From positions 1 through 64,000 of the forward strand of contig NZ_QEIJ01000002.1 of assembly GCF_003095395.1 (NCBI RefSeq): 64,000 nucleotides of DNA, in the 5' to 3' direction. The notes under the pieces are model-generated. The model did no database searches. It saw nothing but the letters and a program-made list of their open reading frames with translations, and was not told where the DNA came from. Positions 56,055-64,000 of the stretch are shown in pieces (position 1 is the stretch's first letter; each line of letters begins with the position of its first letter). The position numbers and the translations under genes are program-made. The DNA is from Microbacterium sp. Gd 4-13. GTDB lineage: Bacteria; Actinomycetota; Actinomycetes; Actinomycetales; Microbacteriaceae.

Positions 56055-56909
56055 TCATTCCGCCGCGCCGATGCCGGACGGGGCGTCCCCGCGAGCGACC
56101 GGGCGCCCCGGGGCGGTGGACCACTCGCTCCACGAGCCGGGGAACACGAGCGCTTCGATCCCCGCCTCCTCCAGCGCGAGGGCGGTGTGCGCGGCGGTGA
56201 TACCCGAACCGCAGTAGACGGCGACCGGCGTCCCCTCGGTCACGCCCGCCGCGGCGAACGTCGCTCGGAGTTCGTCGGGGTGACGCAGTGTCCCGTCATC
56301 CGCGAGGTGCACGGGGGTCGGCAGGTTCACGGCACCCGGGATGTGCCCGCCGATCGGGTCGAGCGGCTCGACGTCGCCGCGGTAGCGTTCGGGCGCACGC
56401 ACGTCGAGGAGCACCCCCGCCTCGGGGAAGGCCGCCGCCTCGTCGATGTCGATGACCCCGACGGTCGAATCGGTGAGGTGCACGTCACCCCTGGGCGCGG
56501 TGACCTCTCCGGTCTCGAGGGCGCCTCCGGCGGCGACCCACGCGGGCAATCCGCCGTCGAGGACGCGGATGTCGACCCCGGCGCGGCGCAGCAGCCACCA
56601 CGCGCGTGCCGCCGCGAGGCCCCGCGCATGGTCGTACGCGACCACGATGTCGCCGTCGTGCAGCCCCCAACGGCGCGCTGATCGCTCCAGGTCGGCGGCC
56701 GCCGGCAGCGGATGGCGGCCACGGTGCGACACCGTGTGATCGGCCAGTTCGCCACCGAGATCGACGTATACCGCGCCGGGCACATGACCGTCGAGGTACT
56801 CGGCCCGCCCGTCGGGCTTGTCCAGCCGCCACCGCACGTCGAGCACCCGCACGGGGGCACCCGCGTCGAGCAGCTCGCTCAGTTCCGACACGCTCACCAG
56901 ATGGCTCAT
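56055..56909 (-). CDS. Sulfurtransferase with two rhodanese domains
   Basis: 284 residues. The N-terminal rhodanese copy lacks a Cys at the active loop (AYDHARG), as is usual, and the C-terminal copy has the catalytic Cys233 in VYCGSGITA. The CGSGITA loop resembles the mercaptopyruvate-type sulfurtransferase (CGSGVTA) rather than thiosulfate rhodanese (known distinction). It moves sulfane sulfur from 3-mercaptopyruvate or thiosulfate to a thiol. The kinase gene follows 4 nt downstream. Confidence 0.92.
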   Translation of the reverse strand: MSHLVSVSELSELLDAGAPVRVLDVRWRLDKPDGRAEYLDGHVPGAVYVDLGGELADHTVSHRGRHPLPAAADLERSARRWGLHDGDIVVAYDHARGLAAARAWWLLRRAGVDIRVLDGGLPAWVAAGGALETGEVTAPRGDVHLTDSTVGVIDIDEAAAFPEAGVLLDVRAPERYRGDVEPLDPIGGHIPGAVNLPTPVHLADDGTLRHPDELRATFAAAGVTEGTPVAVYCGSGITAAHTALALEEAGIEALVFPGSWSEWSTAPGRPVARGDAPSGIGAAE

Positions 56910-56970
56910 GTGTCGAGGGTCGCACTCCTCGGTCGCGCGCGCACGTCCATTACCCGCGATTGCGCCGCTC

Positions 56971-57013
56971 CCCCGTCACGAACTGTCGATGCGCGCCGCC
57001 GTTCGTGACAGGG
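56971..57013 (-). terminator. Terminator after the EamA exporter gene
   Basis: CCC-C-GTCACGAAC and GTTCGTGAC-A-GGG form 12 base pairs with one mismatch, across a 17-nt loop. The hairpin begins 8 bp past the exporter stop and 60 bp before the sulfurtransferase gene. Confidence 0.65.
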
Positions 57014-57021
57014 AAGGGTCT

Positions 57022-57921
57022 TCACGGGAGGGGTTCGCCGAGCGGCGGATCGGAACTGCGACGGGCGGATGCGGCGTCGCCGCGGGTGCTTGCACGGACG
57101 GCGCCGATCGACGCGACGATCACGAGGGCGATTCCGACGATCTCCAACCAGGCGAGGTGCTGCTGCAGCAGGAAGAACCCGGCGAGCGAGGCGGTCACCG
57201 GGCCCAGGCTCATGAGGATCGCGAAGGTCGACGCGGGCAGTCGTCGCAGCGCGAGCAGTTCGAGCGCGTACGGGATCGTCGACGACAGCACGGCCACGGC
57301 GAGCCCGAGCGCGAGAAGCTCGGGCCGGAGGAGCGCCGGGCCGCCATCGACGACGCCGAACGGCAGCGCGATGAGCGCGCCGACCGTCATCGCCAGAGCG
57401 AGGCCATCGAGCCGCGGGAACTCGGCGCCCACGCGGGCGGACGCGAGGATGTACAGCGCCCACGCGGCCGCCGCCCCGAGGGCGAAGAGGACGCCGAGCA
57501 GATCGAGCCGGTCCCAGCCCCCGCCCCCGAGCGCGGCGACCCCGAGGAGGGCGAGGCCCGCCCAGACCCACGCCGACGCGCGGCGGCTCGCGATGATCGA
57601 GAGGGCGAGCGGCCCGAGCACCTCGATCGTCACCGTCACACCGAGGGGCAATCGCGACAGCGCGAGATAGAACAGCCCGTTCATCAGGGCGAGAACCGCG
57701 CCGAAGGCGACGACGGAGCGCCAGGCGCCCGCGGTGTGTCCGCGCAGGCGGGGTCGCGCGATGAGCAGCAGGATCGCGGCCGAGAACACCAGCCGGAGCA
57801 TGACCATGCCCAGGGGTCCGACCTGCGGGAACAGGAGCACGGCGACCGACGCCCCGACCTCCTGGCAGACGAGTCCGACGAGGACGAAGGTGAGCGCGGT
57901 GTTGGTCCGACGCGTCGTCAC
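57022..57921 (-). CDS. EamA family exporter (RhtA-like)
   Basis: 299 residues with ten hydrophobic helices in two five-helix repeats, the DMT/EamA layout. LPLGVTVTIEVLGPLALSI and STIPYALELLALRRLPASTFAILMSLGPV place it near RhtA, the threonine/homoserine exporter. The last 25 residues are hydrophilic. Start and operon status are straightforward; it starts 19 nt after the stop side of the lipoprotein gene. Confidence 0.9.
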   Translation of the reverse strand: MTTRRTNTALTFVLVGLVCQEVGASVAVLLFPQVGPLGMVMLRLVFSAAILLLIARPRLRGHTAGAWRSVVAFGAVLALMNGLFYLALSRLPLGVTVTIEVLGPLALSIIASRRASAWVWAGLALLGVAALGGGGWDRLDLLGVLFALGAAAAWALYILASARVGAEFPRLDGLALAMTVGALIALPFGVVDGGPALLRPELLALGLAVAVLSSTIPYALELLALRRLPASTFAILMSLGPVTASLAGFFLLQQHLAWLEIVGIALVIVASIGAVRASTRGDAASARRSSDPPLGEPLP

Positions 57922-57940
57922 GACACGGCCGAGGCGAGCG

Positions 57941-59227
57941 TCACGCCGCGGGGGGCGCGCAGATCGCGTTGCCCGCGATCTGGTCGTGCCACTGCTGGGC
58001 CGTCCACGGCAGGCCGGCCTCGGGCGCGGTCTGCCCGGATGCCGCCGGTGCCTTCGAGGCGATCGCCGCGAGCTCCCACGCCAACCATGCGCCGATCGCC
58101 TGATTCGCGCCCGAGTTGTTGAGCACGACGGCGACCGTCATACCCGTTGCGGGGTCGGCGAAAGCCGCGGTCATGTAGCCGGGGATCGATCCGTACTGCC
58201 CGACGAGCGAGCCCGCCTGATAGGCGCCGCCGGTCGTCGTGAGCCACGTGGGCTGGTCGGCGGCCACCGGCACCGGAGTGGAGAAGCGCCCGTCGTCCTG
58301 CGACCCGAGCGCGTTCGTCGCCAGTGCCTGCGCATATCGTCCGAGGTCGTCGATCGTGGTCACGGCACCCGAGTCGGCGCCGCCGATGCTCGACGACAGA
58401 GTGGTGAAATCGGCCGGTTCGGTGCAGTTCCACACTCCCGCCGCATCCGGGGTCGACCAGTGGCCGTCGAGGACGGCGCCGTCGCCGGGGGCCTGCGCCG
58501 CCGGCGCCGGGAGCCGCGTCGACGGCAGCTCCAGCGGCTCCGAGATGTACCGGGCGATGAGCGACGGAAGGCTCTCGTTCTTCGCGCGCTCGAGGGCGAG
58601 ACCGAGCAGGAGGTAGCCCGCGTCGGAGTCGCGGAACACGGTGCCGGGCTGGGAGTCGTCACGCTCGGAGAGACCGTAGGCCGCGAGCTCCCGGGCATTC
58701 CACACCCGGGCGGGGTTGCCCAGGAACAGCGACTGCAGCTGGGGGGCATAGGAGCCGATGCCGGAGGTGCTGTCGCAGAGCTGGCGCAGCGTCACATCCG
58801 CGAGCTCGGGCACGGCGGAGACGTACGTCGTCACCGAGTCGTCGACCGAGAGGGTGCCCTCCGCGGCCACCGCGTACAGCACATCGCACGTCATCGCACG
58901 CGTGACGTCGCCGGCGCGGAAGGCCATATCGGTCGTCACCGACTCGGACCCGCCGATCGACTGCGTTCCCAGCGCGCTCACCCAGGTGCCGCTCCACGGT
59001 GCCCAGACTCCGACGATCGCACCCGACGACCCGGTCGCCGTCATGGCCGCCGTGACGGCGGCCTCGAGCTGGGTCACCGTGTCGGCGGGGAGAGCGGCAT
59101 CCGTCTGCGGAGGCACGTCGATATCGACCGTCTGCTGTGCGGAGCAGCCGCTCAGCGCGATCAATGCCAATGCCACGGCCGCGGCGACCGCGGCGCCGCG
59201 GCGCTTGGGAAGGATTCGCATCCTCAC
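57941..59227 (-). CDS. Serine beta-lactamase-fold lipoprotein without catalytic Ser/Lys
   Basis: 428 residues. LSGC gives lipid Cys28. The domain matches class C beta-lactamase/DD-peptidase proteins over its whole length, with LRQLCDSTSGIGSY, LELPSTRLP and GYMTAAFADPATGMTVAVVLNN, and the family's order of loops. The SxxK position reads FRAGDVTRAMT: Asp107 replaces Ser and Arg110 replaces Lys. The YxN-like motif is also altered (DSDAGY). It is thus likely an inactive member that binds a ligand or partner outside the membrane. The frame is intact, so it is not a decaying gene. Confidence 0.88.
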   Translation of the reverse strand: MRMRILPKRRGAAVAAAVALALIALSGCSAQQTVDIDVPPQTDAALPADTVTQLEAAVTAAMTATGSSGAIVGVWAPWSGTWVSALGTQSIGGSESVTTDMAFRAGDVTRAMTCDVLYAVAAEGTLSVDDSVTTYVSAVPELADVTLRQLCDSTSGIGSYAPQLQSLFLGNPARVWNARELAAYGLSERDDSQPGTVFRDSDAGYLLLGLALERAKNESLPSLIARYISEPLELPSTRLPAPAAQAPGDGAVLDGHWSTPDAAGVWNCTEPADFTTLSSSIGGADSGAVTTIDDLGRYAQALATNALGSQDDGRFSTPVPVAADQPTWLTTTGGAYQAGSLVGQYGSIPGYMTAAFADPATGMTVAVVLNNSGANQAIGAWLAWELAAIASKAPAASGQTAPEAGLPWTAQQWHDQIAGNAICAPPAA

Positions 59228-59353
59228 CCCCCGGGGGATCCTGCACGCGTCGTTTTACGCGTCCAAGAATTGAATCACACCCCTTCGCCCCCACCCCGAT
59301 CATCGGCTGAGGGCAGGTCACAGGTGGATCACGAGTTTGCCTAGGCTGGGGCG

Positions 59354-59665
59354 ATGCCGCACAGCTTCGACGACGCCACGATCGCGGGCGTCCTCCGTCA
59401 CATGAACAGCGACCACACGGATGACAACATCCTCATCGCGCGGGCGTTCGGGAACGATCAGGCAGCGGTATCGGCCACCATGACGTCGTTCGACGGCGAC
59501 GGTGGCCAGTGGGAGGTCACGGGGGCAGGCGGCGCGGTCGAAGCGCTGCGGGTTCCGTGGCCCGGCGGACCGATCACCGAGCGCCCCGAGGTGCGCCGGG
59601 AGATCGTCGCGCTGTACGACGACGCCTGCGAGCGACTGGGTATCGAGCCGCGCCCGCACGGCTGA
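59354..59665 (+). CDS. DUF2470 domain protein (haem-utilisation associated)
   Basis: 103 residues. It matches the small DUF2470 domain: ATIAGVLRHMNSDHTDDNILIARAFG, then a strand pair and a C-terminal helix ALYDDACERLGI. The domain is found at the end of, or beside, haem-degrading HugZ-like proteins (known). Here it is just upstream of a haem oxygenase gene on the same strand, 68 bp apart with a separate promoter, supporting a role in haem iron use. Confidence 0.88.
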   Translation: MPHSFDDATIAGVLRHMNSDHTDDNILIARAFGNDQAAVSATMTSFDGDGGQWEVTGAGGAVEALRVPWPGGPITERPEVRREIVALYDDACERLGIEPRPHG

Positions 59666-59694
59666 CCGTGCCCTCGGCACCCCGAGGAAATTCG

Positions 59695-59726
59695 TAGGTT
59701 AGGACGCCCTAACTTTCCCCTATGAT
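59695..59726 (+). promoter_or_regulatory. Iron-box-like repeat and promoter of the haem oxygenase gene
   Basis: TAGGTTAGG-ACGC-CCTAACTTT (59695-59716) contains the inverted repeat GTTAGG/CCTAAC (59698-59703, 59708-59713). It resembles the DtxR/IdeR box TTAGGTTAGGCTAACCTAA, but the half-sites are set wider apart. It overlaps a TTAGGA -35, which is 16 bp from TATGAT (59721-59726). This points to control by iron. Confidence 0.5.
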
Positions 59727-59733
59727 GACCGTT

Positions 59734-60387
59734 ATGAGCGACGTCATCCTCTTTTCCGCCGCACTTCGCGAGCGCTCGAGCAGCGCGCACTCGTCGAGCG
59801 AAGGCTCCGGCTTCATGACCGATCTCATGAAGGGCGAGGGCACCCGCGATGACTACGTCGCGCTCGTCGCCCAGCACTGGTGCATCTATGCCGCCCTCGA
59901 AGCGGCGGCGGAACGGATGCGGCGCGACCCCGTCGCATCGGTGTTCATCAGCGACCGACTCACGCGCCTCCCCGCCCTCGAAGCCGACCTCGAGTTCCTC
60001 ATCGGCCCCGACTGGCGCGAAGGGATCGAGCCGCTCCCCACCACCCGCGCCTATGTCGCGCGCATCGAACAGGTCGGGGCCACCTGGCCCGGCGGATTCG
60101 TCGCGCACCACTACACGCGCTACCTCGGCGACCTGTCGGGCGGCCAGTTCATCGGCCGGCTCATGCAGCGACGGTTCGGCTTCGAGACGAACGGCATCGG
60201 GTTCTACGTGTTCGACGACATCGCCGACCCGAAGGCGTTCAAAGACGTCTACCGCGAGCAGCTGGATGCCGCACCCTGGGACGCCGCCGAGCAGCAGCGC
60301 GTGATCGACGAGGTACTGCTGGCCTACCGCTTCAACACCGAGCTGTTCGAAGACCTCGGCAGAGCCAAGGCCACTCAGGTCGCCTGA
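59734..60387 (+). CDS. Haem oxygenase (biliverdin-producing, HmuO type)
   Basis: 217 residues from the ATG at 59734, chosen because TATGAT ends 7 nt before it and earlier ATGs overlap the -10; a leaderless mRNA is expected. The proximal haem ligand His19 is in SAHSSSEGSGFM and the distal helix has GDLSGGQ (132-138), as in bacterial HmuO and human HO-1. It opens haem to release iron for the cell. The 3' end overlaps the convergent helicase gene by 13 bp. Confidence 0.94.
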   Translation: MSDVILFSAALRERSSSAHSSSEGSGFMTDLMKGEGTRDDYVALVAQHWCIYAALEAAAERMRRDPVASVFISDRLTRLPALEADLEFLIGPDWREGIEPLPTTRAYVARIEQVGATWPGGFVAHHYTRYLGDLSGGQFIGRLMQRRFGFETNGIGFYVFDDIADPKAFKDVYREQLDAAPWDAAEQQRVIDEVLLAYRFNTELFEDLGRAKATQVA

Positions 60388-61742
60388 GCCCGTGCCGCGC
60401 GGACGCCGGCCATGAACCGCTGCACGTCGGGATCGACGCGGATGTCGCTCGGGCGCAGCGGTCGGGTGAGGTAGAGACCGTCGAGCGACGTCAGCCGGCT
60501 GAGCGCCACGTAGGTCTGCCCGGGCGCGAACGCGCCCGACCCGAGGTCGACGATGGCTCGATCGTAGGTCTTGCCCTGCGACTTGTGGATCGTCACGGCC
60601 CACGCCAACCGCAGCGGGAACTGCTGGAACTCCGCCACGATCTCACGGGACAGCGTCTTCGACCCGGGGTTGTAGGCATAGCGGAACTTCTCCCACACCG
60701 CCGGCTCGACGTCGTAGGTCTTGCCTTCGACCTCGACGCGAACGCTGGAGCCCGTGATCCGCTTCACCGTGCCGATGGTGCCGTTGACCCATCGCGGCGG
60801 CTCGCCGAAGTTCGAGATGTCGTTGCGCAGGAACATCACCTGCGCGCCCACCTTCAGCTTCAACTCGGCGTCGGCGGGATAGCTCGCATCGCCCCGGCCG
60901 AAGTCGCCGTTGATCTCGGCGTTGGCGGTCTGCATGCGTCCGACGAGCGCGTCGAGGTGCCGGCGGTTGATCGTGTTCACGATGTCGTTGCGGGTCGCGA
61001 GGGTGATGATCGGATGCTCGCCATCGGCCGGGTCCGGAGGTGTGCGGGCCCCGGCACCGTTGAGCACCCCCGCCATGTCGGCGGTGACGTGCCCGTACCG
61101 CACCCCGTTGAGCAAGGCCTTGAAGGCGGGGTCGGACTGGCGATGGATCTCGGTCAGCTCGCGGATGTGGAGGTCGGCGCCATGGCGGCCGAGCTCGATG
61201 AGACCGTCGCCCGCAGACTCGCCCGCCCACACCTTCGCGTCGAAGAACCAGAACGACCGGTAGTGGTCGGCGATGTACCGCGCCTCGTCGCCGCGAGGGG
61301 GTACGGGTGCGAGCTGGTACGGATCGCCGAACATCACGATCTGCACCCCGCCGAACGGCTCCGCCCGGCGGTTGCGGGCCTGACGGAGCGAGCGGTCGAT
61401 GCCGTCCATGAGGTCGGCGTTCACCATCGAGATCTCGTCGATCACGAGGGTGTCGATCGCGTTGAGGATCTTGCGCGTCGCGTCGGTCTGGTCGATGTCG
61501 CCGGACGCGATGAGACCGATCGGCAGTTTGAACAGCGAGTGGATCGTCTGACCCTCGACGTTCAGCGCAGCGACGCCGGTCGGAGCGCAGACGGCGATCT
61601 GCTTCGAGGTGTTCCAGGCGAGGTGCTGCAGAAGCGTGGATTTGCCCGTGCCGGCCCGGCCGGTCACGAACACGTGCTCCCGGGTGTCTTCGATCAGCCG
61701 GAAGAGGGCCTCCTGCTCGGCGGAGAGGGCGGGAGTGCTCAC
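60375..61742 (-). CDS. Pif1/RecD-like AAA helicase
   Basis: 455 residues. Walker A GRAGTGKST is at about residue 27, followed by VCAPTGVAALNVEGQTIHSLF, Walker B LVIDEISMV and the Gln-containing GDPYQLAPV. Motifs near the C-terminus (AWAVTIHKSQGKTYDRAIVD, YVALSRLTSLDGLYL) complete a superfamily 1B helicase. It has no nuclease or extra domain. Its role is probably in DNA repair or replication restart. Confidence 0.9.
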   Translation of the reverse strand: MSTPALSAEQEALFRLIEDTREHVFVTGRAGTGKSTLLQHLAWNTSKQIAVCAPTGVAALNVEGQTIHSLFKLPIGLIASGDIDQTDATRKILNAIDTLVIDEISMVNADLMDGIDRSLRQARNRRAEPFGGVQIVMFGDPYQLAPVPPRGDEARYIADHYRSFWFFDAKVWAGESAGDGLIELGRHGADLHIRELTEIHRQSDPAFKALLNGVRYGHVTADMAGVLNGAGARTPPDPADGEHPIITLATRNDIVNTINRRHLDALVGRMQTANAEINGDFGRGDASYPADAELKLKVGAQVMFLRNDISNFGEPPRWVNGTIGTVKRITGSSVRVEVEGKTYDVEPAVWEKFRYAYNPGSKTLSREIVAEFQQFPLRLAWAVTIHKSQGKTYDRAIVDLGSGAFAPGQTYVALSRLTSLDGLYLTRPLRPSDIRVDPDVQRFMAGVRAARAQAT

Positions 61743-61861
61743 CGGTTCATGTTATTCGTCCCTCGCACCGCGAGCGCAGGATCATCCCCCGCTCGGAACG
61801 GAAGCGTAACGAACGCACACGCCTCGGTGGTCGCTCAGCAGAGATTTCCTAGACTGAGGAG

Positions 61862-62983
61862 GTGAACCACGAGCTCGGGGGGACTGCGGCGCCGTCGGCC
61901 CCCGGCGGGACGCCTTCCGCTTCCTCCGCCCCGCCGATGCCCGAGCGGCGCCCTCGGCGCCTGGGGTTGGAGCTCGGCGTGATCGGCGTCGTGGCGGTTC
62001 TCCTGTTCGCCGCTCTGGCAGCCGGCGGCGTGACGCTCTACCGCGAGCTCTACAGCCCGACGGCATTCGTGCTTCGCTATCTCGACCTCCTCTCGGACGG
62101 ACGAGCCGCCGACGCGCTCGCTCTGCCCGGGGTCGCCCTCGACGCGGCCGCCCTGGAGGCGGCGGGACTGCCGTCCACGGCGTCGAACGCGCTCCTGCGC
62201 AGCGCCGCCCTGTCGTCGCTGACGGATGTGGTCGGCGTCTCCGAGGAGGCTTCCGGCGACAGCACCCGCGTGACGGTGGAGTACGTGGCGGGCGGGCACC
62301 GCGGGACCTCGACGTTCGAGGTCGCGCAGGACGGGTGGATCGGGGTCGTGCCGAACTGGACCTTCGCGAAGAGTCCCCTCGCCGTCATGGACCTCGTCGT
62401 CACGGGATCGATGCGCTTCGCCGTGAACGGCTTCGAGGTCGACAAGCGTCAGGTCTCGGCGGACGGCGTCGATGCCGACCCGCTGGCCGCCGTCCCCCTG
62501 CTCGTCTTCTCCCCCGGCATCTACTCCGTCGACGTCGACACGCAGATCTCGGCAACCCCCGGTGTCGCGGTGCTGGCAGACCTCCCCACGGCCGGCATCC
62601 CCGTTCGCGTCCAGGCCGAGGCGACGACCGAGTTCGTCGACGTGGTGCAGCAGCGGGTCGAGGAGTTCCTCGCCGACTGCGCGACCCAGCAGGTGCTGCA
62701 GCCGACCGGGTGCCCGTTCGGGCTCACGGTGCAGAATCGCATCATCAGCCTTCCGGCGTGGTCGATCGTGCAGCACCCCGCCATCTCGGTGACCCCCGAC
62801 GGTGCCGGCTGGAGCATCGCCCAGGCCGATGCCGTGGCCCACGTGGAGGTGCAGATCCGCTCGCTCTACGACGGATCGGTGCGCACGGTCGCCGAGGACG
62901 TGCCGTTCGTCATCAACGGTTCGGTCGAGGTGCTCCCCGACGGCACCGCATCGATCAAGGTCGGCGGCAACCGCACGTCGTAG
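61862..62983 (+). CDS. Membrane-anchored hypothetical protein
   Basis: 373 residues; the GTG at 61862 follows GAGGAG. After a Pro/Ala/Ser-rich cytoplasmic tail of about 32 residues there is one membrane helix (LGLELGVIGVVAVLLFAALAAGGVT). The remaining 310 residues face outside in beta-rich repeats with a possible Cys pair (DCATQQ...TGCPFG). No enzyme motif was recognised. It is divergent from the helicase and converges on the CopD/CtaG gene. Confidence 0.75.
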   Translation: MNHELGGTAAPSAPGGTPSASSAPPMPERRPRRLGLELGVIGVVAVLLFAALAAGGVTLYRELYSPTAFVLRYLDLLSDGRAADALALPGVALDAAALEAAGLPSTASNALLRSAALSSLTDVVGVSEEASGDSTRVTVEYVAGGHRGTSTFEVAQDGWIGVVPNWTFAKSPLAVMDLVVTGSMRFAVNGFEVDKRQVSADGVDADPLAAVPLLVFSPGIYSVDVDTQISATPGVAVLADLPTAGIPVRVQAEATTEFVDVVQQRVEEFLADCATQQVLQPTGCPFGLTVQNRIISLPAWSIVQHPAISVTPDGAGWSIAQADAVAHVEVQIRSLYDGSVRTVAEDVPFVINGSVEVLPDGTASIKVGGNRTS

Positions 62984-62996
62984 ACCGGTCGAGCCG

Positions 62997-64000
62997 TCAG
63001 CGCCCGGCGCGGGAATCCTGCTCGGCGAGAGCGGCGAGCTGCGCGTTGTACTCGTCGAGCTCGGGGTCGCCGGCGCGGTCGACCTGCCGATCGCGTCGGC
63101 GCTGCATCCTCTCGTCCGACCGGCTCCACTGGATCGCGACCGCGATCGCGAGGATCAGCGTGGGGATCTCGCCCACCGACCATGCGACGCCGCCACCGAG
63201 GTACTGGTCTTCGAGGGGCGACACACCCCAGGTGCGACCCATGGAGCCGAACCACTCCGCGACGAACAGGCCGGTCTGCATCATGATCGCGATGCCGAAG
63301 AAGGCGTGCATGGCCATGACCGCGATGAGCACCAGCAGGCGCATCGCGTAGGGCAGCCGGTACGGCACCGGGTCGATCCCGATGAGCGACAGCACGAAGA
63401 GGTACCCCGTGATGAGGAAGTGCGCCACCATCCACTCGTGACCGATGTGGTCGTAGAGCGACCACCGGAACAGGTCGCTGTAGTAGAAGGCCCACAGCGA
63501 TCCGATGAACAGCCCGGCGGCGACGTAGGGGTTCGTGAGCACCTTCGAGACCGGGCTGTGCACGGCCCAGAGGATCCACTCGCGTCCGCCGCGCGTGCCG
63601 TCGTCGCGCTTGCGGATCGCCCGCGCCGCCAACGTCACGGGAGCCCCGAGCACGAGCAGGAGCGGGATCGCCATGCTCAGCAGCATGTGGCCGATCATGT
63701 GCATGCTGAACAGGTAGTCCTGGTAGGCGTTGATCGGCCCCGCGGTGACCCAGAGCAGCAGCAGCAGGCCCGCGACCCACGAGACGGTGCGGTGGATCGG
63801 CCACGCGTCGCCGCGGCGCCGCAGGCGGATGACGCCCGCCAGGTAGAAGAAGAGCCCGAACCCGACGGCGAACGCCCAGAGCAGGTCGACGTCGATCGAC
63901 GTGAGCCAGGCGTTGAGATCGAGCTCGGGCGGGAGGGGCGCACCGGTGAGCACCTCTGCGGGCGTCTGGATGACCGGGATGGCGTCGCCCGGGGTGGGCG
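62997..64000 (-). CDS. Cytochrome c oxidase assembly protein CtaG domain, probably of a CopD-CtaG fusion (5' end outside)
   Basis: The frame is open to the right edge of the window, so the start lies outside. The 318 residues up to 63953 form the CtaG/Caa3 domain: seven hydrophobic segments with conserved His in FSMHMIGHMLLSM and ILWAVHSPV, and GHEWMVAHF. The residues before that (GDAIPVIQTPAEV) read as a linker of the kind joining a CopD copper-resistance domain to CtaG in actinobacterial fusions. It inserts copper into the cytochrome oxidase. Confidence 0.85.
   Translation of the reverse strand, partial: PTPGDAIPVIQTPAEVLTGAPLPPELDLNAWLTSIDVDLLWAFAVGFGLFFYLAGVIRLRRRGDAWPIHRTVSWVAGLLLLLWVTAGPINAYQDYLFSMHMIGHMLLSMAIPLLLVLGAPVTLAARAIRKRDDGTRGGREWILWAVHSPVSKVLTNPYVAAGLFIGSLWAFYYSDLFRWSLYDHIGHEWMVAHFLITGYLFVLSLIGIDPVPYRLPYAMRLLVLIAVMAMHAFFGIAIMMQTGLFVAEWFGSMGRTWGVSPLEDQYLGGGVAWSVGEIPTLILAIAVAIQWSRSDERMQRRRDRQVDRAGDPELDEYNAQLAALAEQDSRAGR

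Noticed and set aside
59695..59716. A canonical IdeR/DtxR box
   Set aside because: The half-sites are separated more widely than in the 19-bp consensus, so it is listed only as iron-box-like.

Overview
The window is high-GC DNA from an actinobacterium, most likely Microbacterium or a close relative in the Microbacteriaceae. This is inferred from the GC-rich third codon positions, many GTG starts and probable leaderless starts. Other pointers are the dnaK-grpE-dnaJ-hspR operon with HAIR operators, a mycobacterial-type polyprenol-phosphate-mannose synthase and a CopD/CtaG-type fusion at the right edge. It looks chromosomal: no insertion sequence, phage gene, CRISPR array or replication origin was seen. 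One tRNA gene, Gly(CCC), is present.

Layout, left to right. 1-0.3 kb: start of an exported surface protein. 0.4-5.4 kb: two MarR-like regulators, then a type III polyketide synthase - methyltransferase - flavin monooxygenase operon facing a UbiA prenyltransferase (a small phenolic-lipid or quinone-like gene cluster). 5.4-9.9 kb: PPK2 kinase, a ClpB lacking the N domain under a HAIR operator, and a DUF2252 protein. 10-18.2 kb: GlxA-type regulator, two GT4 glycosyltransferases, a heterodimeric ABC exporter and a conserved hypothetical. 18.2-29.0 kb: a sugar uptake and catabolism operon (binding protein, two permeases, isomerase-like protein, FGGY kinase, KDG/DHDPS-type aldolase, SDR, 2-hydroxyacid dehydrogenase, ribokinase) headed by a GntR regulator. 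29-34.6 kb: K+-channel-like protein and the heat-shock operon. 34.7-41.1 kb: MFS and BCCT transporters, a membrane-fused alpha/beta hydrolase, dcd and tRNA-Gly.

41.1-48.0 kb is the most unusual locus. A five-gene operon encodes a BcsA-like processive GT2 synthase, a GT-C membrane glycosyltransferase, a DUF4397 surface protein with a sorting-like tail, a protein in which a GH8 (BcsZ-type) hydrolase is fused to a class E/F-type sortase domain, and polyprenol-phosphate-mannose synthase. Together they read as a machine that makes, trims and possibly anchors a cell-surface polysaccharide or glycoprotein.

48.4-51.5 kb: molybdate uptake (mop-type regulator, modABC). 51.5-55.3 kb: an unknown protein overlapping a DksA/TraR zinc-finger gene, a tiny basic protein and a GH3 glycosidase. 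55.4-59.2 kb: nucleoside-kinase-like protein, sulfurtransferase, EamA exporter and a lipoprotein of the serine beta-lactamase fold that lacks the catalytic Ser and Lys. 59.3-60.4 kb: haem/iron genes (DUF2470, haem oxygenase) with an iron-box-like promoter. 60.4-64 kb: Pif1-like helicase, a membrane-anchored hypothetical and the CtaG part of a CopD/CtaG fusion running off the edge.

Two regulatory circuits can be read directly from the DNA. HspR (29.9 kb) has matching HAIR inverted repeats before dnaK and clpB. Several transport operons carry palindromes or hairpins at expected control points.
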